Positions 1 through 15,501 of a stretch of DNA of 64,000 nt are shown one piece after another. The position numbers and the translations under genes were made by a program. Where the stretch lies: the NCBI GenBank assembly GCA_907165065.1, contig OU015533.1:25808578-25872577 (forward strand), in the 5' to 3' direction. Below the pieces are notes generated by a model. It made no database searches, was not told the DNA's origin, and saw only the letters and a program-made list of their open reading frames with translations. How positions within the stretch are numbered: the first letter of the stretch is position 1; each line of letters opens with the position of its first letter. Origin of the DNA: Caprimulgus europaeus (Eukaryota > Chordata > Aves > Caprimulgiformes > Caprimulgidae).

Positions 1-3000
1 CACTAGTCTCTCAGCAGTGTTCAGTCTGATTTTCTCAAGGCTTTTTCCCCATGAACGATTTTCAATTTTACATGTCAGTAAAATACCCTGGCACCATGAC
101 ATTAAGATCAAAAACTGATGATAATTCCTCCCAATCCCTTTTTGTTTCATTTATTTATTTGTAAGAAAAGCATCGCCCTTTCTTTTTTAACATGCTTCCT
201 TTTTCAGATCAACACTGTAGCCACATGAGAACTTTAATCTTTAACTTTTATCCCCTTTAGAAACTGACTCAATTTTTCTAAAGTTGGGTTCATTCTCTGT
301 TCCACCAACAAACTGAGAAGAAAGCTTGAGCTCCTCTCTTGAGGTGGCATGTGTTATATATACAATGAGCTCTTTGCTTTTCATGCAGTTCATTCCATTA
401 AAGAAGTTAAACTACAGTTTCTGTTGAATTTTAAAACAGGACCTCATGTATAATTTATAAATACTGCCACTTGCATCCATCTTACTTTTTTCTGGTATGT
501 TTTCTGTTTTAAAATGTCACATGCAATACTTCAGCCATAGATGCAATATCTATTACTGGCTGTAACTGACCCTGCACTGTCATCCATTTTGTTGCTATCA
601 ACAATCACTTGAGCATTACAGATTTTTTGGCTGACAACATCACCTGCTTTGTTGTTACGCTTAAAGTTGCCATGGAGGCAAAATAAAAACTGAATAGCAT
701 TTTTAATGCTTGAGAAATGCTTATTCTTTAGTAGTAGGATGCTACTTGGCAGTATGGAGTCTCAGGGTTTAATAAAAATTATTATAAATAGGAACTTCTG
801 AATAAAAGCTCTGCTCAAAAAAAGACAAAAGACAAAAAAGAGACTTGTTTTCTTCCTACCCACCATAGTTCTACTGGTAAAAAACAGAGGTGGAGAAAAT
901 AATCTCCCTGCTGTGGCACAAGAGACCAGCACAGCAGAAGTTGCCTCCAGTCCTATATCCTGAAGGATATAAAAGTTGCTGCAACAAGATACCTACCTTA
1001 TTTTCTCTCCAAGAGCCTCTAGGTTGCAAATAACCTCAAAATGAGAAGGAATAAAGAAGTTACATGCTTCATCTTCCTCATCAACTCACGTAAAGTGTTG
1101 CTCCATCCACAGAAACACAACACAAACTAGGGAAAAAAATATTAAGGATCCTCTCCTTGAATTTTTTCCTCTAGCCATACAGATCTGCTTTTTCTCTAGC
1201 ACAACCCTTTCTACACAGAGTATGTGTAGAAGCTCAGACTAGCAGCTGAATGCCACTGCTCTCTGCTCATAATCCATTAACTCACATTACAGTGTAACTT
1301 GCAACTGATGGGAATTGAGGGTGCTTGGCCCCAGGATACTTGACACCTTTCAGATTCCAGTCCTAGATGTTTAATTCCTTCCATTGCACTGCAGCTCCTT
1401 CTCCTGAGCAGACACACGCATTGGATCAAAATGGGTATCACCTAAAGACTCTTCTACCTTAAATCTTCTTGTTGCTGAGTCAGAGGATTTCTAAAGACCA
1501 TTATAAATAGTAGATTATCACTGGTTTGGTACAGTGGATCAGAGACAAACTGCAATAAAGCAGAGTCTTGAAATGCAAAGCCAATCAGTAGGCATAGCAA
1601 GCAGCTGTCAGGAACAGCTGAAGGAATATTTTCCTATGCAAGAGCCTTCTCCTCACCCTGTACTTGACATTGCTACACCTCTCCCAACACCTCAGTGGCA
1701 GCAAGAACACAAAACATATTCCCATGGGTTGCTGCTTGATCCTTCCTCAGCAGCAGGAGCAGCTTTAGCCTCTCAATTTCCTGCCCCATGAGCAGACGTT
1801 GATTTGCCTGTTGCCATGAGGTGCAGGATAATATAGTGAGGAAATATTCTAGCAGGACAGCAAGTGGTAGAGTATAAAGCACAAGAGGAGGAGGAAGACT
1901 GAGATAATGATGATTCTTCCTCCTCCTCAACAGATCTCCCTGCTGAAAGACTCCTGAACACCACTTCTCAGTCACTGAATTGTCTCTGCCCTCCCTGCTG
2001 CTGCTCCCCACAGCTCTGACATCCCACTCACGGCTCCTTTTACCTCTACAGAAGCCTCTTGCGAACCCACAGCTTTCAACAACCCTGTGCTAAAATACAT
2101 TTTGTTGACACTTCATAAAGAACACTTCACACTGAGGATTATGATCTTTTACTCACATTGGACAAAATCTGCTTTTGCTAAGAAGCCTTGAATTGAATTT
2201 GGAGCTCACAGAAGCAAAAATATTAAATGTTAATATATGAAAGAACAGGCAGGCTGTGACAGCAGAGGTTTGTTCCTCTAGCTTGGAAGTTTCCAGCTGA
2301 ATGAGAACATTCTATTGATAAGCTGAAATTAAACACACAGATTGATCCTACTTTTACAGATTCTCTGATCTACAGCAAAGGTCTCTAAAGTGGAAATATA
2401 ATTCTGAAATAACACTGCTTTTTTGCTCTTTTGAGTAAATAACTTTCTATTACTTGAGGGAGAAGAGGAGAGACAATGATTAAATAAGTTTTTATTACAG
2501 TTATTTCAGCATCTCAGACAGTATCCTGCAATCCTAAGGTCTAAGGGACATGATGCAAGTGACCACAACAATAAAGAGGAGTGAAAACATAAGAACAACT
2601 TCATCAAAAAGAGGGCCAGATGATATTTTAAAAAAGCTCCTTGCCCACTCTCAAGAGTTTCATTATTCCAAACACAGTTTACCCTCAGCAGGTCCTGCTC
2701 TAGACTTGTCCAATCACAGAGAAATTACACAGCTTAAGCAAGTCACCTGGGTAGATGCCCTGCAAGATAGGAACTTGTTCCAAAAAGAGAGGGTGCTCTC
2801 CTCCTACAGCATCTAATTCAGAGGCATCAACAGCCCATGACAGGGATACTGGACAACAGCACTCAACCCTCTTTTTGGAAGAGCATCCATCAGGGCCAAC
2901 GCAGGACCTCGGCATCACTCCACCAACACTGCAGCAGCTGCAGGTTTCTGATGAGTCTGATCCAACACCCTGGTCTCTGGCTATAGACAGAAAAATGCAA

Positions 3001-6000
3001 TCTGGCACATCACTCCTGACAGGTTGCCAGGCCCAGTTCCACATCTCTCTAGAAGTGAGGGATGAAGGGAGAAGGTAAATCTGCTGAAAAAAATCATAAT
3101 GTTTCTCACCCTTGTGCCCACAATCAAGTCTGAATGGAAGGGAAAGAAGTCCACACACCACAGAACTAGGCGAAACTCAAAGGGAAAAGGAAAACAGCCA
3201 AGTGGCAGGCACAGCTCAGCCCTCCCGGCATTTTTATCAAATATCTTTGGAATTGCTCCCACTCTGGAAGAGAAAAATCTTATCTGAAACACAATTTAAA
3301 GAAATGTGTGATGGAGCAGGAAATAAAAGACTTCAATTTAAAAGATTATGTGGAAAGACTATTTTATAGGGGAAAAGCTTTTGGAAAATATTCTTCAATG
3401 AAAAAAATTCCAGATGGAACTCAAAAAGAAATAAAGTGAGAAACTGGTAACTTAAAGGTCAAGTTGTAGCTGAAGAGTAAGACATATTTAGAAATTACGA
3501 GGTATATGAAATGGTGTGCATTTAAAGCTTAATAGCTACTCAAACAGATTCCTTGCAAGAGACACTGTACTAGCATCTATGTGAAGTCTAGCTTAATTCA
3601 TTTAAGGACACCTGAGAAACACCCAGACATATACCTTCCTCAGAAAAGGTATGAGTCTTTCCTTCATATGACAACTATATTAAAAACAAAATAAAAAGAA
3701 AGAAAATTAACGCCCTGAAATAATTACAAACAGTCGACATGCAGTGGTAGAGGTTTGCCTAGGATTTTCACTCCTATATTTCTATATTAAATGCTTTTAA
3801 TAAAGAAGGACAATATCTGGATAAACTGGGGGTGAAGGAGTAGAATACTCAGACTACTCAAGTAGAAAGAAAAGCATTTAAGAAAAAGAGTAAATAGAGG
3901 TAAAACTTACAGTTTTTGAAGGGATCCAATCAAATTACAAAAATTAAGAATGGTACAGACACTGGCAAACGCATCCATAGATTATGTAGTAAGTTCTAGC
4001 AAAAAACATGAAAAGCTCAGACTTAACTGTTATCTTGCTATATTAGCTTAGTCCTTCCTTGCTGCAGCTTAGTCAGTGAGATGAGGGATTCCTTGGTGCT
4101 GAAGGCACAGATGTAGGAAGCCTTTCCCTTGAGAAGCTTGGCAGAGAAAAGCCTCATTACTTTTCAGAGCAAGGGGCTCTGGGCAGAGCATGGCAAAAGT
4201 GTTAAAGCCACCATGCAATGTCCTTGCAGCAGCTCAAATTAAGAAAACTCACTGCCCTTCCAGTGAGTTCATCTTTCAGCCTTTTGTTTCTCGTGGTGCG
4301 AACAACTGTTCCAGAAGCAATTTAACAAGAGTTTGTGTATTTTCTCAGAGGTCAGTATCACGTACTTCATTATTTATGTTCATGTTTCCTTAGATAATTA
4401 ATCCTTCGGGTATCAGGATCTTAAAATTCTGATGAAAGGTCTTAAAATTACCTCTGGATTTGTATTCATAATTGACAGTATTATATAATTTTTAAATACT
4501 GAATGACTCACAATAGGTTATAAAATACTGACTTTGTAGAAACTTTGTTATGCTTCCTAATATTTCTTACATTTTACTTTTTTTAAGAATCTAGGATTTC
4601 AGTCCCCGATGTTTGGATTTACAAGAAGCAATTCCTCTCTTTCAAACAGAAGTCTCTCCTTTGTTTAATTTTAAAAAGTAAAGTGCTGATATCCTCATTT
4701 TTGTTAGACTTGCATAACTACATCTCAAAGTACTTCTCAAACAGCTGCAACAGAAGGATTTCCCAAATCTTACAACTAGTCCTTCAACAATGAGCAAAAT
4801 AAATCCCTAGGTTTATGGACTTAGCATGCTAAATGTGTCTGGATGAATCTTTCATATTTAGACCAAGTATTAGTTTTATTGTTTGTTCTGTGGTTAGTTT
4901 TTCTGTAATCAGCTCACCCTCCCAAGTCCACAAAAGCTGCTCATTTCTTTTAACTCGAAGACCCACTCAGATCCTGGTAATGTATCTTTGAAATATTAAG
5001 GCTATTACTAGCTTCTTAAGTATCACTACAGTCTAGCAAGTCTTTTAATTTAATTGGATTCCTGAAAAGGAAGAAAAAGGGATATTTAGTTGTTTTTGCT
5101 TGTTTGTTTTACTATTATTAAACTGTAATAGGATCCCATCCCTTTCATTGTCTCATAGTATTTCTCAATGGCCAAACTTAAACAGGGACTCAAAAAGTAA
5201 AATGATACTGATCCTAATGTCCCAAGAGCAGACAGCTAAAACAGTAAACTGATACCATTTACAGCTGCTAAAAGTAAGCATTTGGTTTAAAAACCTTTCA
5301 TGTAATCTAACAAATGTTTCAAAGCACTACCTATGTGTAGAGTATGCCACTAAAAGTAACTCTGAGGTTACTGCACACAAAGGAACAGCAACAACCAAAT
5401 GGCAGAATACTGAATGTCACCTTTATGAACTCGGCGACCAGGACAGGAACCACAGACTAACACCACTGCAGGGAAAGCACTATTCAAAAGGTATCTATGA
5501 ATTGACTAGATACAGACATTTTTGAAATAAATATTTTAATGAGGTTATTAAGATCCTTAAACACAACCATGGTACACCATTCCTATTGCTATTACTAGGG
5601 TTAGTTTAAGAGGAAATTAGTATCTGCACCCCTCAATGCACAACAAATGTTTGAGGCATAAATACTGTAATCAAATCATGTCTCTAAGTTTGATACACTG
5701 GGGCATAATTAGGAATGATGGGATGGAAGAAATGAATGGTATTCCTAAGGCTTAATATTAGGAAAATCAATATCTAAACCAACCTATCCAATAAAGTAAA
5801 AGGAGAATGTTGCATGGGAAAGGTAGAAAAGCCAAATAGCTTAGGACTTCTAGAGAAAGATCCGAAAATAATGAAATGAGTGACTGCAGCCTATTTTCAC
5901 GTTTCAGTACCAGTTTCACTTGTGTTTCAACTGTCTTTTGTTTTAAAGCATGTCAGAAATGCAATATACCACTTCAGATGCCAACTTCTCATTCCACTGC

Positions 6001-7624
6001 CATGAGTGGCAAAACTTCCAAAAAAACCCAGAATGACAAGCTAACAATTTAAGGGTAAAGAACAACATTCACAGGGAATCTTGTAAAACCTGCTCACTTA
6101 GCTTTAGAGCTTGGCACATAACATAAGCTCCAAGAACAATGGGGAAGAGAGAAGGATACCCTACTCCGTTACCCCCAAATATTCCCTGTATCTTTTACTG
6201 GCTGAAGAGTTATCCTTTCAGTGCCACCAAAATCCCACAAGCATAGAAATTACTTTTTCAGTTAAACCATAGGACTGAATCTATCCTTATTGATAAATCT
6301 TTTCAAAAGCTTAAATACTTTGAATTAGTCTCTTATCAGGTCTATAGTTCCCTTAGTTTCTTACAGGTCTAAGTAAGCTTGAAGTAAAGTCTCTCTTTCC
6401 ACTATTAGTGATATCCCTTCCCTGATCTTGACTTTATCCTCTGTGATTCTCCTCCACGCCCTCCCCCCGAAACCCCACTGCTTCCATAGTTCTCGAACCT
6501 ACCTGTTCTGATGTCTCTTTCTCCCTTCAGTTTCAGACAGCACATTAAAAATAAAAAATACTTCACTCAGCCAATTTTCCTTCTTGGCCTCAGCCATTGA
6601 CTCACACTTACCCATAACATGAAGTTTTAAAATGTACCTCTCCAAAATGGCCTCTCTTCCCAGGTACCCTAACTAACAAATCCTCTATTTACAGAGAAGC
6701 ACTTACGAAGTTATCTGTAGTTCTAGAGATTTGGGACTACCTGAGAGAAAATAGACATGCATTTGGATTAAACTAAATTAAGCTTCTTGGTTTTGCAAGA
6801 ACACTGGAAGGGAGAGAGCAGGGATTTAGGAAGAGCTTTAGCTATGGACATTACCTTTCAGGACAGAATTCATTAATTCCTACAAGGTTTTGGGATTTAC
6901 CAAAAACCTGAATAGCTATGCAATAAATGTAGGTATGTTTAAATTGAGATCTTTGAACTATTGCTATTTCTTTAGATTTGCCGCGTTCTCTTTATAAGTG
7001 AAAAAGTTTTGAAAGTTCATAACTGAAAGTCCTATGGTTAGATTAATTTTCAGCCCTCAGAAGGGCCAAGAAATCTGCTTGCTCATCAGCTATGGCTTTT
7101 CTATGATTTACTCATACATGCAGTACTTTGGTTCTCTGTCAGAGATAGCCTCACCCACCCACAATGCAGGGCTATTTTCTTGTTCTGCCGTGCTACTACT
7201 CGCCATTTCAAGAAGTTGGCAGTAGCTTTTCAAAGAACTACCTTTAGATCTATTACTGACATTCCTACCTAAGCTTCAGCCATGCCACCATGACTTCCTG
7301 ACAGACATTAATATATGGTATCGCAAGTCACTAAAGAGTAGTTGTTAGTATCAACAAACTGATTAATCTTTACACAGGAGACAAAAAAACTATCACCAAA
7401 CACAATCTCTAATCTACATAATCCTCTTAAATTTAATCTTTAAAAAGCAAGAATAAAATTTGGTTTCAGTAGCATGGAACCTCAAAAATATTTTCAAACT
7501 CTTTAACGGTGGAATTCTGTGAAAAACAATGCTTTAGATGCTCTAGTTGTTTTTCTGGGATTAAAAATTAGCTGCTTTCCAGAATTTTTTGAATTTGGTA
7601 TCTACCCTTAAGACATGGGCTACC

Positions 7625-7648
7625 AAAAAAAAAAAAAAGAAAAAAAAA
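7625..7648. repeat. Interrupted poly-A tract
   Basis: Fourteen A, one G, then nine A (approximate). No adjoining retrocopy is visible. Confidence 0.9.
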
Positions 7649-10600
7649 CGAAATCAAGGAATGTAGAACAACACTATATCTTTTCACAATCTTTATTTTA
7701 AAATAACCATTGGATTTAACTTTTAAAATATATCACACTTCCTAAAGGAAAAGTTGGCTTATGGTTGACTTACTAGCCTCTTGCTTTAATTATTTCATTC
7801 TGTCCTATCTAGTTTCATTAAGGCCTCCTGATATACGTCAGCAAGAACTACTTTCCTAAGAACACTGTAGGACTATATCCCAAAAGTAACCTTAAGTAAC
7901 ATAATTTAAGTCTCCAGAGTCTGCAACAGTTATAAATCTATTTCAACAATTATATATTATATACAAGGATATAGTATATTTTGGTTTATTTACAACAATG
8001 AACAAGACAAAGTATTCTAAATTGAATACAACTGCAGAAGTAGTGTTTAGGGTTTTTTGGGAGCGGTGTTTTGTTTGGGGGGTTTTACTTTTATTCTTAG
8101 CCTTTTCTCAATCAATCAAAACAGGCTATTCTGTAGGCTCAGGACTGACCATCCAAGTTGTTAAGCAATACGGTGTTTTTGTGTAATATGGTAAAAGGTA
8201 TGACTGCATGCTTTCCTGAGCAAGAACAAGAAATACAGGTAACAAGGAGCAAGATACGGTGAGATGAACCTTTGCGTTCGAGTCAAGCAAATGTCTTGAC
8301 ATTTAATAATGCATGCATTGTTGTAGAATGACAAAGAGGAAGAGTTCAGAAAGAAATTTTCTTTCCTTCATTCTGAAAGCTCACTCTTTCTTCAGATTCC
8401 CCACAAAATCTAGGATGAACAACCTGATTCTTTAGTCATCAACTTTAGTTTACTGCAAAGCACAGCATCACCAAGGACATACACTTTAGTTACACCCTAA
8501 ATAGCTGCTAAAAAAAGAGGAAAAATGACTTCACAATATAATTTAGCTACATATGAAAGTCTTTTCTTAATTCTAGTACTCATTCAAGCAGGATGCTAAA
8601 TAAAAAAGCAATACCAAATCGAGCTCTGCATAGACATGAAGATGATCAGAGTCGGCCAGCAGGTCGGTTTTGAAAATAACATACAGGATTAACCTTGTGA
8701 GATACCTCATTACTTGCACATAACTACACTTATCACTGTTCTATCAATCATTACCTCTGCATATAAGGGAATCTACTTTATGCAGGAACACTGGACATTG
8801 GTTTGGATCTATGCCTAAAGGCTGTATATAAAGCTTCTTAGAGAAGCATAATCCTTTGAAACATGCAAATCGGAGATATATTTCTCTTTGTTAATTACTG
8901 TTAACGAAATTACCTAATAAAGCAGTTTTCAATCACAAAGACTAGAAAATTAGATTTGGTTTCATAGTATAAGCTGAACTTCACTGACTTGTATTATTAC
9001 AATAGGCAATATATTTAGAATACCTAGGAGGTTTGCTTGATACTTTTTATTGTAAGACCATGTTTTTCAGTAGCTTATAATTTTTCAGTCTATTAGTTGA
9101 AGTTTTCCTTGCCTAGTTAAAATTTTTATTATTGTTTTAAATGTCAAGTCACTTCTGAGAACAGATATTATAAATAACTGGAGGGCATAAATGCTTGAAC
9201 AAAATAAAAATGGCAGACATCACCCAGTTAGGATTACCTGATTCTGTCTATCGCAAAGGATTCTTAAATTTTTTGTGGAACTTCTCACATTTTTGTTTAT
9301 AGTTGAAATTTGGAAGAATCTCCTAAGCCTGTCCACCTAATCTTTGATTTATTGATGTACCTTCTGAAGTGTTAAAAATCATCAGTTCTTACCCTCACCT
9401 TTGCCCCAGAATAATACATTTCAACAACCTACCAAGAATTCTGATCAATCTCAGAAAGGGCCATGCTACACCTAAAGGTCATGCCACACCCATAACTTCA
9501 CACACTTGATTACCAACAACCACTGGAGCAGTGAAAAAGAGCACCAGGGTAAGAGATTAAAACGTCCACTTTCAAAACTGAAACTTAGCACAGTGTCTCA
9601 ATACTCCAGCTACTTCCTCTCCTTTCAATAGACAGGTTACCTTCCAGGGGCATGAGAAGAAGCAGGCCTTTTTCTCAACCAATTGCAATTAGCAATAGTT
9701 CTTTCCCACAGAACTTGGGTGACAACAATGTCTTTCAGAGTCCTCGCAAGAAGGATGCTGGAAACAAGAGGAACCAAGACAGGCTTAGCTTCCTCTTACA
9801 AGTTCTTGAATTCAGCAACTTTTTGCTTGAATTGAAAATTTCCAACTTGTATTGTCAGATAATATTATTAGCCCTGCAGATCAGACAATAACAAGAAATA
9901 AGTATCGTGTTCCCTGTCCCTTCTTATTCCTTGGTTGCACTGAGATCAGTTGTGTTCTTGCTTCCCTTGGCCTATCTGCCCATAGTAAGGCAGAACTCCT
10001 CTCTAAAGGCACCTAGGACAAAGATAAATAAATATCACAGCAAAGAATTACAGGAAGATATAAGTAAATCATACATAAAGAAAATCCTTATCTATGCCAA
10101 AGCAAGCTATATCAGGATCAGATTTTTTTCTCAACTAATCTTCTCTAGAGTCTCACGAAAACACTAATGAAAGACTTGATCAAAATCCCAGAAATTAAAG
10201 CAGGAGAAAACTGTTCCAAATATAACATACTTCTAAACAACCCCTTGTTTTAATTGCACAACTCCACATATCGGCCAACAAGGTTCTGCAGAATTCAAGC
10301 CAAACCCATCCTGAACCATACACATCTAACTAAGAAGAAAGTTGTTGTTCAAATAGATCCTACCTTCTTTTACCAGTTAAAGCAAGTTTTGTAGGAGAGA
10401 GTACTGCTTGTGTCCATTACCCTATTGATTGTTGTGTAAATATTAGGCTTCCTGCTTGTGGAGAAACTACTGCAAAGTTTCTTTCAGTTCTGTTTGCACA
10501 TTTCAAGCTTGTGTGTGGTTTAGAACAAGGAAGTTTATGTAATGTTGCCGAGAAAGTGCAGTACATCATGGCTCATTTTAATTCAGGTATGAATACATGA

Positions 10601-11537
10601 CATAGATGAATTCACAAAACACTCCTTTCATCTGAAATTTAAGTAGTAACTCTTTTTTCCCCTGAAGGTTTAAGCAGCTTTAAGTGATGAAAAGATTATA
10701 TTTTCCTGTTTCTTTAAAACAGTACTGGATAGAAACAGCTTAGAATGAATCTTTCCTGAATTTATTAAAATACAACATCAACTATAAGGATATTTGAATA
10801 AGTTATTCCAAAATGTCTCAATGTTCTCTACACCTATAAAATATAATGATTTTAAACTTTGCTCAAAGAATTTTCATATTACAGCACATAAAAACACCTT
10901 TTCCCCAAAGGCCAAATTTTCAAGTACTGAACAATCCCAAATATGTGTTTGCAAAACCAATAAATCTTTACATGTATCTGTGATATTCACCCATTTAAAC
11001 ACAAACCTATGAAACAAATTTTACTGGCGCACTGCCCATTACCAGTGCCTGTTGCTGAAATTCTTGCTAAAGAAATAGCAATAGTTCTTACCTGTAAAGC
11101 TGGTTTCATCTTTCCTATAGAGAAAGGTTTTAAGATTACTGTTGTTAGAAAATATCATTGGGAAAGTGATGGCAGAGTACTTCTGTACTTTTGGATTACC
11201 CTTTTTTACCATGACACCTCCCACATGTTCAGAGCCCTGTTCGAACACCCCCTTTCCAGGACTCTTCCTGACCGCCATTGCTGCCTCTTGCCCCTATGAC
11301 TCAGTCTTGTGCCTGCTTCCCAAAAGCAGGGCCAGTGGTAGGCACTGCCTCCAGCAAGGGTTAGACATTTTTCTTCCACTGACTTAAATTGTGTTGCTCA
11401 GCTTTTGCCAAAATTCCTATCACCTTTGGTGCAAAAGCTTCCAAGTTCTACTTGGTTTCCCCTCTCAACAGTTTTTCCCTCTCTCAGCTTAGCAGAGCTG
11501 CATGTTTTCCATAAAGCAGTTCCGATGAGTTAAAACT

Positions 11538-11612
11538 GAGGTGGTTTTGTGGTTGGTTGTTTGTTGGTGTTTTAGTTTGTTGTGTTGTTAGTTTGAGTTT
11601 TTAATTTTTTTT
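11538..11612. repeat. GT-rich low-complexity tract
   Basis: Made of TTTG, GGTT and TGTT units with a strong strand bias: almost no C, few A. It ends in a T run. No coding content. Confidence 0.85.
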
Positions 11613-14554
11613 TTACACTTTGTGGATAGATAGAATTTTCTCTACTGTTTTCATTGCATTGCAACTGTCCTCAAAGACTTGACACCAGTTTTACGAGTCT
11701 CACTTCTTTCTCTCGGCTTGCAAGCATTTTGCCAGGACAGTGTCAGCTTGGCCTTGCTATCTGGTGGCCAAGAGCAGCAGACAGACAATGCCTGGCCAGC
11801 ACAGACTGCCCCTCACCTACGCCTTGTCTCCCAGGAGCCAGGAACAGCCCAAGATTTTTGGGTCCTCTGCACTGCCCAGTAGCCTTTTGCTGTGGACAAT
11901 GCACAACAGCCTGTCCTATTCTGTGGGCTGTCACACAAGCCACACTGGAAAACCAAAGATAAATATGAATCTAGATGTTACCATGATAATGGTAGCACAG
12001 GGATATTATGACCAGTGATGTTTAACTAAGCATCCTGAAGGCAGCATGGAAGGTGTGGACTGCTCCAAGTTCACACAGAATTAATACATTTCTAAATACA
12101 GTATACTGAAATCACATAAGTGAGCAACAGGAACAACCAAACCAACAGATTTCTCTCAGACTTCTCTGTTAAAACCTTCTACAACATATATTTATTTGAA
12201 ACACAGCAAATTATCATGACTATGTCTGAGTACACAAACTGACACAGAGAATGAAAGGTCTAGAGAAATCAGAGAGCATTTCCCTGCCACAAAGTATTTA
12301 GCACCCAAGCTATAAAACATCAAACAAAACATAAGTACAATGTCACAGACATATATGGAGAGAAAGAGAACAAGGAATAAATGCTTACAAAATAGATGTA
12401 TTTGCAGTTCTGAAGCATCTAGAAACATGCAACCTAATTTGCTGAAATCTGAACAATTTAACTACACTAAGCTAAATACTGCACTAATCCTAAATTCTGC
12501 CTAACAAAAACATTTCTCCAGGCCATTTTCATGCCTTTAGAAAGTTAAAACAAGGTGACAGTAACCAAAAATTATGGTCAATGGATACATATAATTTTTA
12601 GCAAAAAAAAAGAGAGAGATAAAAGGAGTAGTTTTAAAGGCAATGATATCCTACAAAATTGAATTTACCACAGCCCCAGGATGATCATACTTATTAGTAT
12701 TTATTTCAACACCTGAAAAAACTTCCAATGACATTCCTCCAGACAAGGTTGCCTTGTATGGGAAAAAAAAATAATTTAAAAAATCTTTTCTACAAGCTAA
12801 TCAGCTAATTATAAACAGGACTTTGAGGATAGAAAGAGAGCATTTATGTTTTCAACCTAACAAGGCATTTTAAGAGGAACTTCTGAATGCATCATGCACA
12901 TTTTTAGCATTGCACCTAAGCAGTACAGTGTATTTGGCAACATATTAACATTTCAGAAGCTCAATAATTCTTCTTTCAAATTTTCTTTACTAGTTGTCCT
13001 TTAAAATACACATTAAGGCATTCCCTGTTTCAAATGCTATTACTATTTATAGTTATTGGAACTATTATATAACATAATATCAGTCAACAGGATTTAGTGG
13101 CATAATACTAAAAGGAAATTAAAGATATACAATAATCAAGCATTAAATTTTTACAGTGAACCATCAGTATGCTTACAAATAAGAACAAAATTTATTATAT
13201 TTAAGAAACACATTCTTCCAAAGGGCTTACTAACAAGAATTTTAATTTATAGCCTTCCGTCTTAAAATGTCACGATTACCATCTGAACAGGGGAAAAAAA
13301 AAGATAAAGTTCAAATGCTGATTTTGGCATTTGTATTTCTCTGACATAGTTTACTTAAAGATAAAAAGCATCTAAAAAAATAGATCATAGGCACCCACAG
13401 TGCCAACACTTCCTAATTCGACTACTCAGCTCCTGAACTACAGCAAGTAAGTACAGCTTTCACTAGTGGATTGCTATTAAAAATAAATCAGCAAAAGAGT
13501 GCATGTATTTCTCTTTCCATACAGCTGAAGCAAGCATACAGCGTTCTTTTATGCAGCTAGCTGAAAGACAGATTTCAACCTCCACACGGAATTACTTACC
13601 CAGAAGCATGTTTCTCATCTAAGGTTAGTTCAGCAGAATAGAAAGTTCTGCACAATAGATCTAGCAAAGGGAATGTTCTCACAAGCTCCTTTTTTACTTC
13701 GTGTAAGATTTGAGTAGGGTTTGAACTCGAGCTGCTGAGAAATATGCCTTGCCCCACAAAACTGCTGGGAAGCTTTACTTCACTCTCATTGGTGAATGAT
13801 ACCTCTTCAGACTATGTAGAAGTGATGCAGAGACATGCAGTAGCTGGTGCCACCTTAATTTGAGGTAACAAATACATTAAAAAAAAGTTGTCACTTCACT
13901 GAAGTTTTAAAGTTAGATATTTTAAATATATCTATCCTGTAATTGGTTTTAAACTAGTTCCCTATCTTTGACCAAGCGAAAAAACTCCCTACACAACTAT
14001 TACTTAGAGCAATACAGTATATCAAGGAAAACTTAATTGACAGGCTAAACTCAAGTTTTCCAAAAGTGAACACCCTATCTTGCCACAGTGGTTCATTACA
14101 TCACAGCTGAATTTGTCTTGTCCAATACAAAAGACTTCCTCTAAAGAAATACCAGCAGGGAGCTGGTTTGTGACTTTTTGCTTAGCTCAAAAGTAATCTA
14201 CAAGACTAATTTGGGCATGAAATAAAAACATTTTGAATGTTGCTGCCGCCATGGGAAGTACCTACTATCCACTAAAATTCACCGTAGACTGTTTTTACAC
14301 AATTAAAATTAATCTCTGCTATGAAGAGAAAAAAAAAATCCCTTCTTTCTAATATGAAAGCAAAAGGAGTGCCATCTGAAAGGTGGGACTCAAATAGTAA
14401 ATTTCTAACCAAAAGACGTGCCCCTGCCCTGCCTCCTCTCAGTTTGGGATGTGCTGTGACAGTACATCACAACTGGGTTCTTCACAGACCTTCTGACTTT
14501 TCAAAAGAATTTTTGCAAGAGCATCCCAGTAAGGATACTTGATAGAGTTTTATT

Positions 14555-14580
14555 AAAAAAAAAAAAAAAGGAAAAAAAAA
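14555..14580. repeat. Interrupted poly-A tract
   Basis: Fifteen A, GG, then nine A, followed by further A/T-rich sequence to about 14610. No adjoining retrocopy is visible. Confidence 0.9.
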
Positions 14581-15149
14581 TAATAAAGATTTTTTTAAAA
14601 AAGAAAAGAGAAATCCAAGAGCAATAGGGAGAGATTTTTATTTGAAGTTATTTGCAGTTGCAGTAATGTCATATAATTCATCATGGAGAAACTGAAGATT
14701 ATGGAAGAAACCTTGTACATAACCCTTCCACTTCAGTGCTTTGCCTTAAATTCTTAGAGTTAAGATTTACTTGATTTTCTCATTTGTTTTTTGTGAAGGG
14801 ATGGGAGAAGGGGTTGAAAAGGACTTCAGAAAGCAAACTTCCTGGAACAAACTTCCACATACCTAGAAAAAACTAGACTAACTTTTTGTGAACAGATTAA
14901 TTTTGCATCCAGTCCTTAATAAAACATATTGTTCCAGTGATGACATTCTTCTCTAGGGTGTGACCACTGATTACTCGAAACAGCACATATGAAACTTTAG
15001 CTTAATCTTATTTTATTCTAGAACCTCCTACTTTTCATTCTTTCTACTAAAAGGGGGATTACTTCAATAATTACCTGCCAACATTACTTGGCAGCAATTA
15101 CCTGATTCTGTTACATGTCCTGAAATATTTGTCATTCTTGTTAAAAGGG

Positions 15150-15163
15150 AAAAAAAAAAAAAA
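15150..15163. repeat. Poly-A tract (14 A)
   Basis: A short homopolymer followed by a purine-rich AGAGAGGGG stretch. Confidence 0.9.
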
Positions 15164-15501
15164 GAGAGGGGTGGGCATTGCTCGCAGGAACCATCATAGA
15201 AAAACAGTGGAAAAAACTGAATCAGCTTTGACATAAAAAGGCAAATAAAAATGAAACCAAATTAAAAATAAATCTCTTTGATTTTTAAGCAAATCTTGTG
15301 ATCTTGGAAGATCTGACTCATTCTCGTTGCGCACTTGGGATTGGCAACACCGAATGTCTATGAAACTTTATGTGGGTTTTATATAGACTCAGATGACTTA
15401 GCAAGATGACCAGTGTTCACTAGTAAATACTATATTCCCTCATGCTGACAATAATACTAATACTGGTATTTTCTGTGAAGTCTGAAGGATTTATTTTGCA
15501 C

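Larger units (their letters stand above)
1..15501. other. AT-rich intronic DNA, no gene recognised
   Basis: Read as the distal part of the large ZNF385 intron (minus strand). Open frames up to 153 codons occur at 1534-3369 and 11009-12018 on both strands, but they overlap one another, lack recognisable domains and have no codon or splice context. Apart from the poly-A and GT-rich tracts listed separately, I see nothing that I can support. Confidence 0.6.

Noticed and set aside
1534..3369. Cluster of overlapping open frames, 85-153 codons, on both strands
   Set aside because: Frames overlap each other on both strands, show no recognisable family or domain and no clear splice-site pattern. Best read as chance frames.
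8260..8295. GTTCGAGTC resembling a tRNA B-box
   Set aside because: The flanking bases do not form a T-stem, and no D-arm, anticodon arm or acceptor stem could be placed.
11750..11776. CTGGTGGCCA as a possible CTCF site
   Set aside because: Only half of the motif fits; the C-rich other half is replaced by TTGCTAT.
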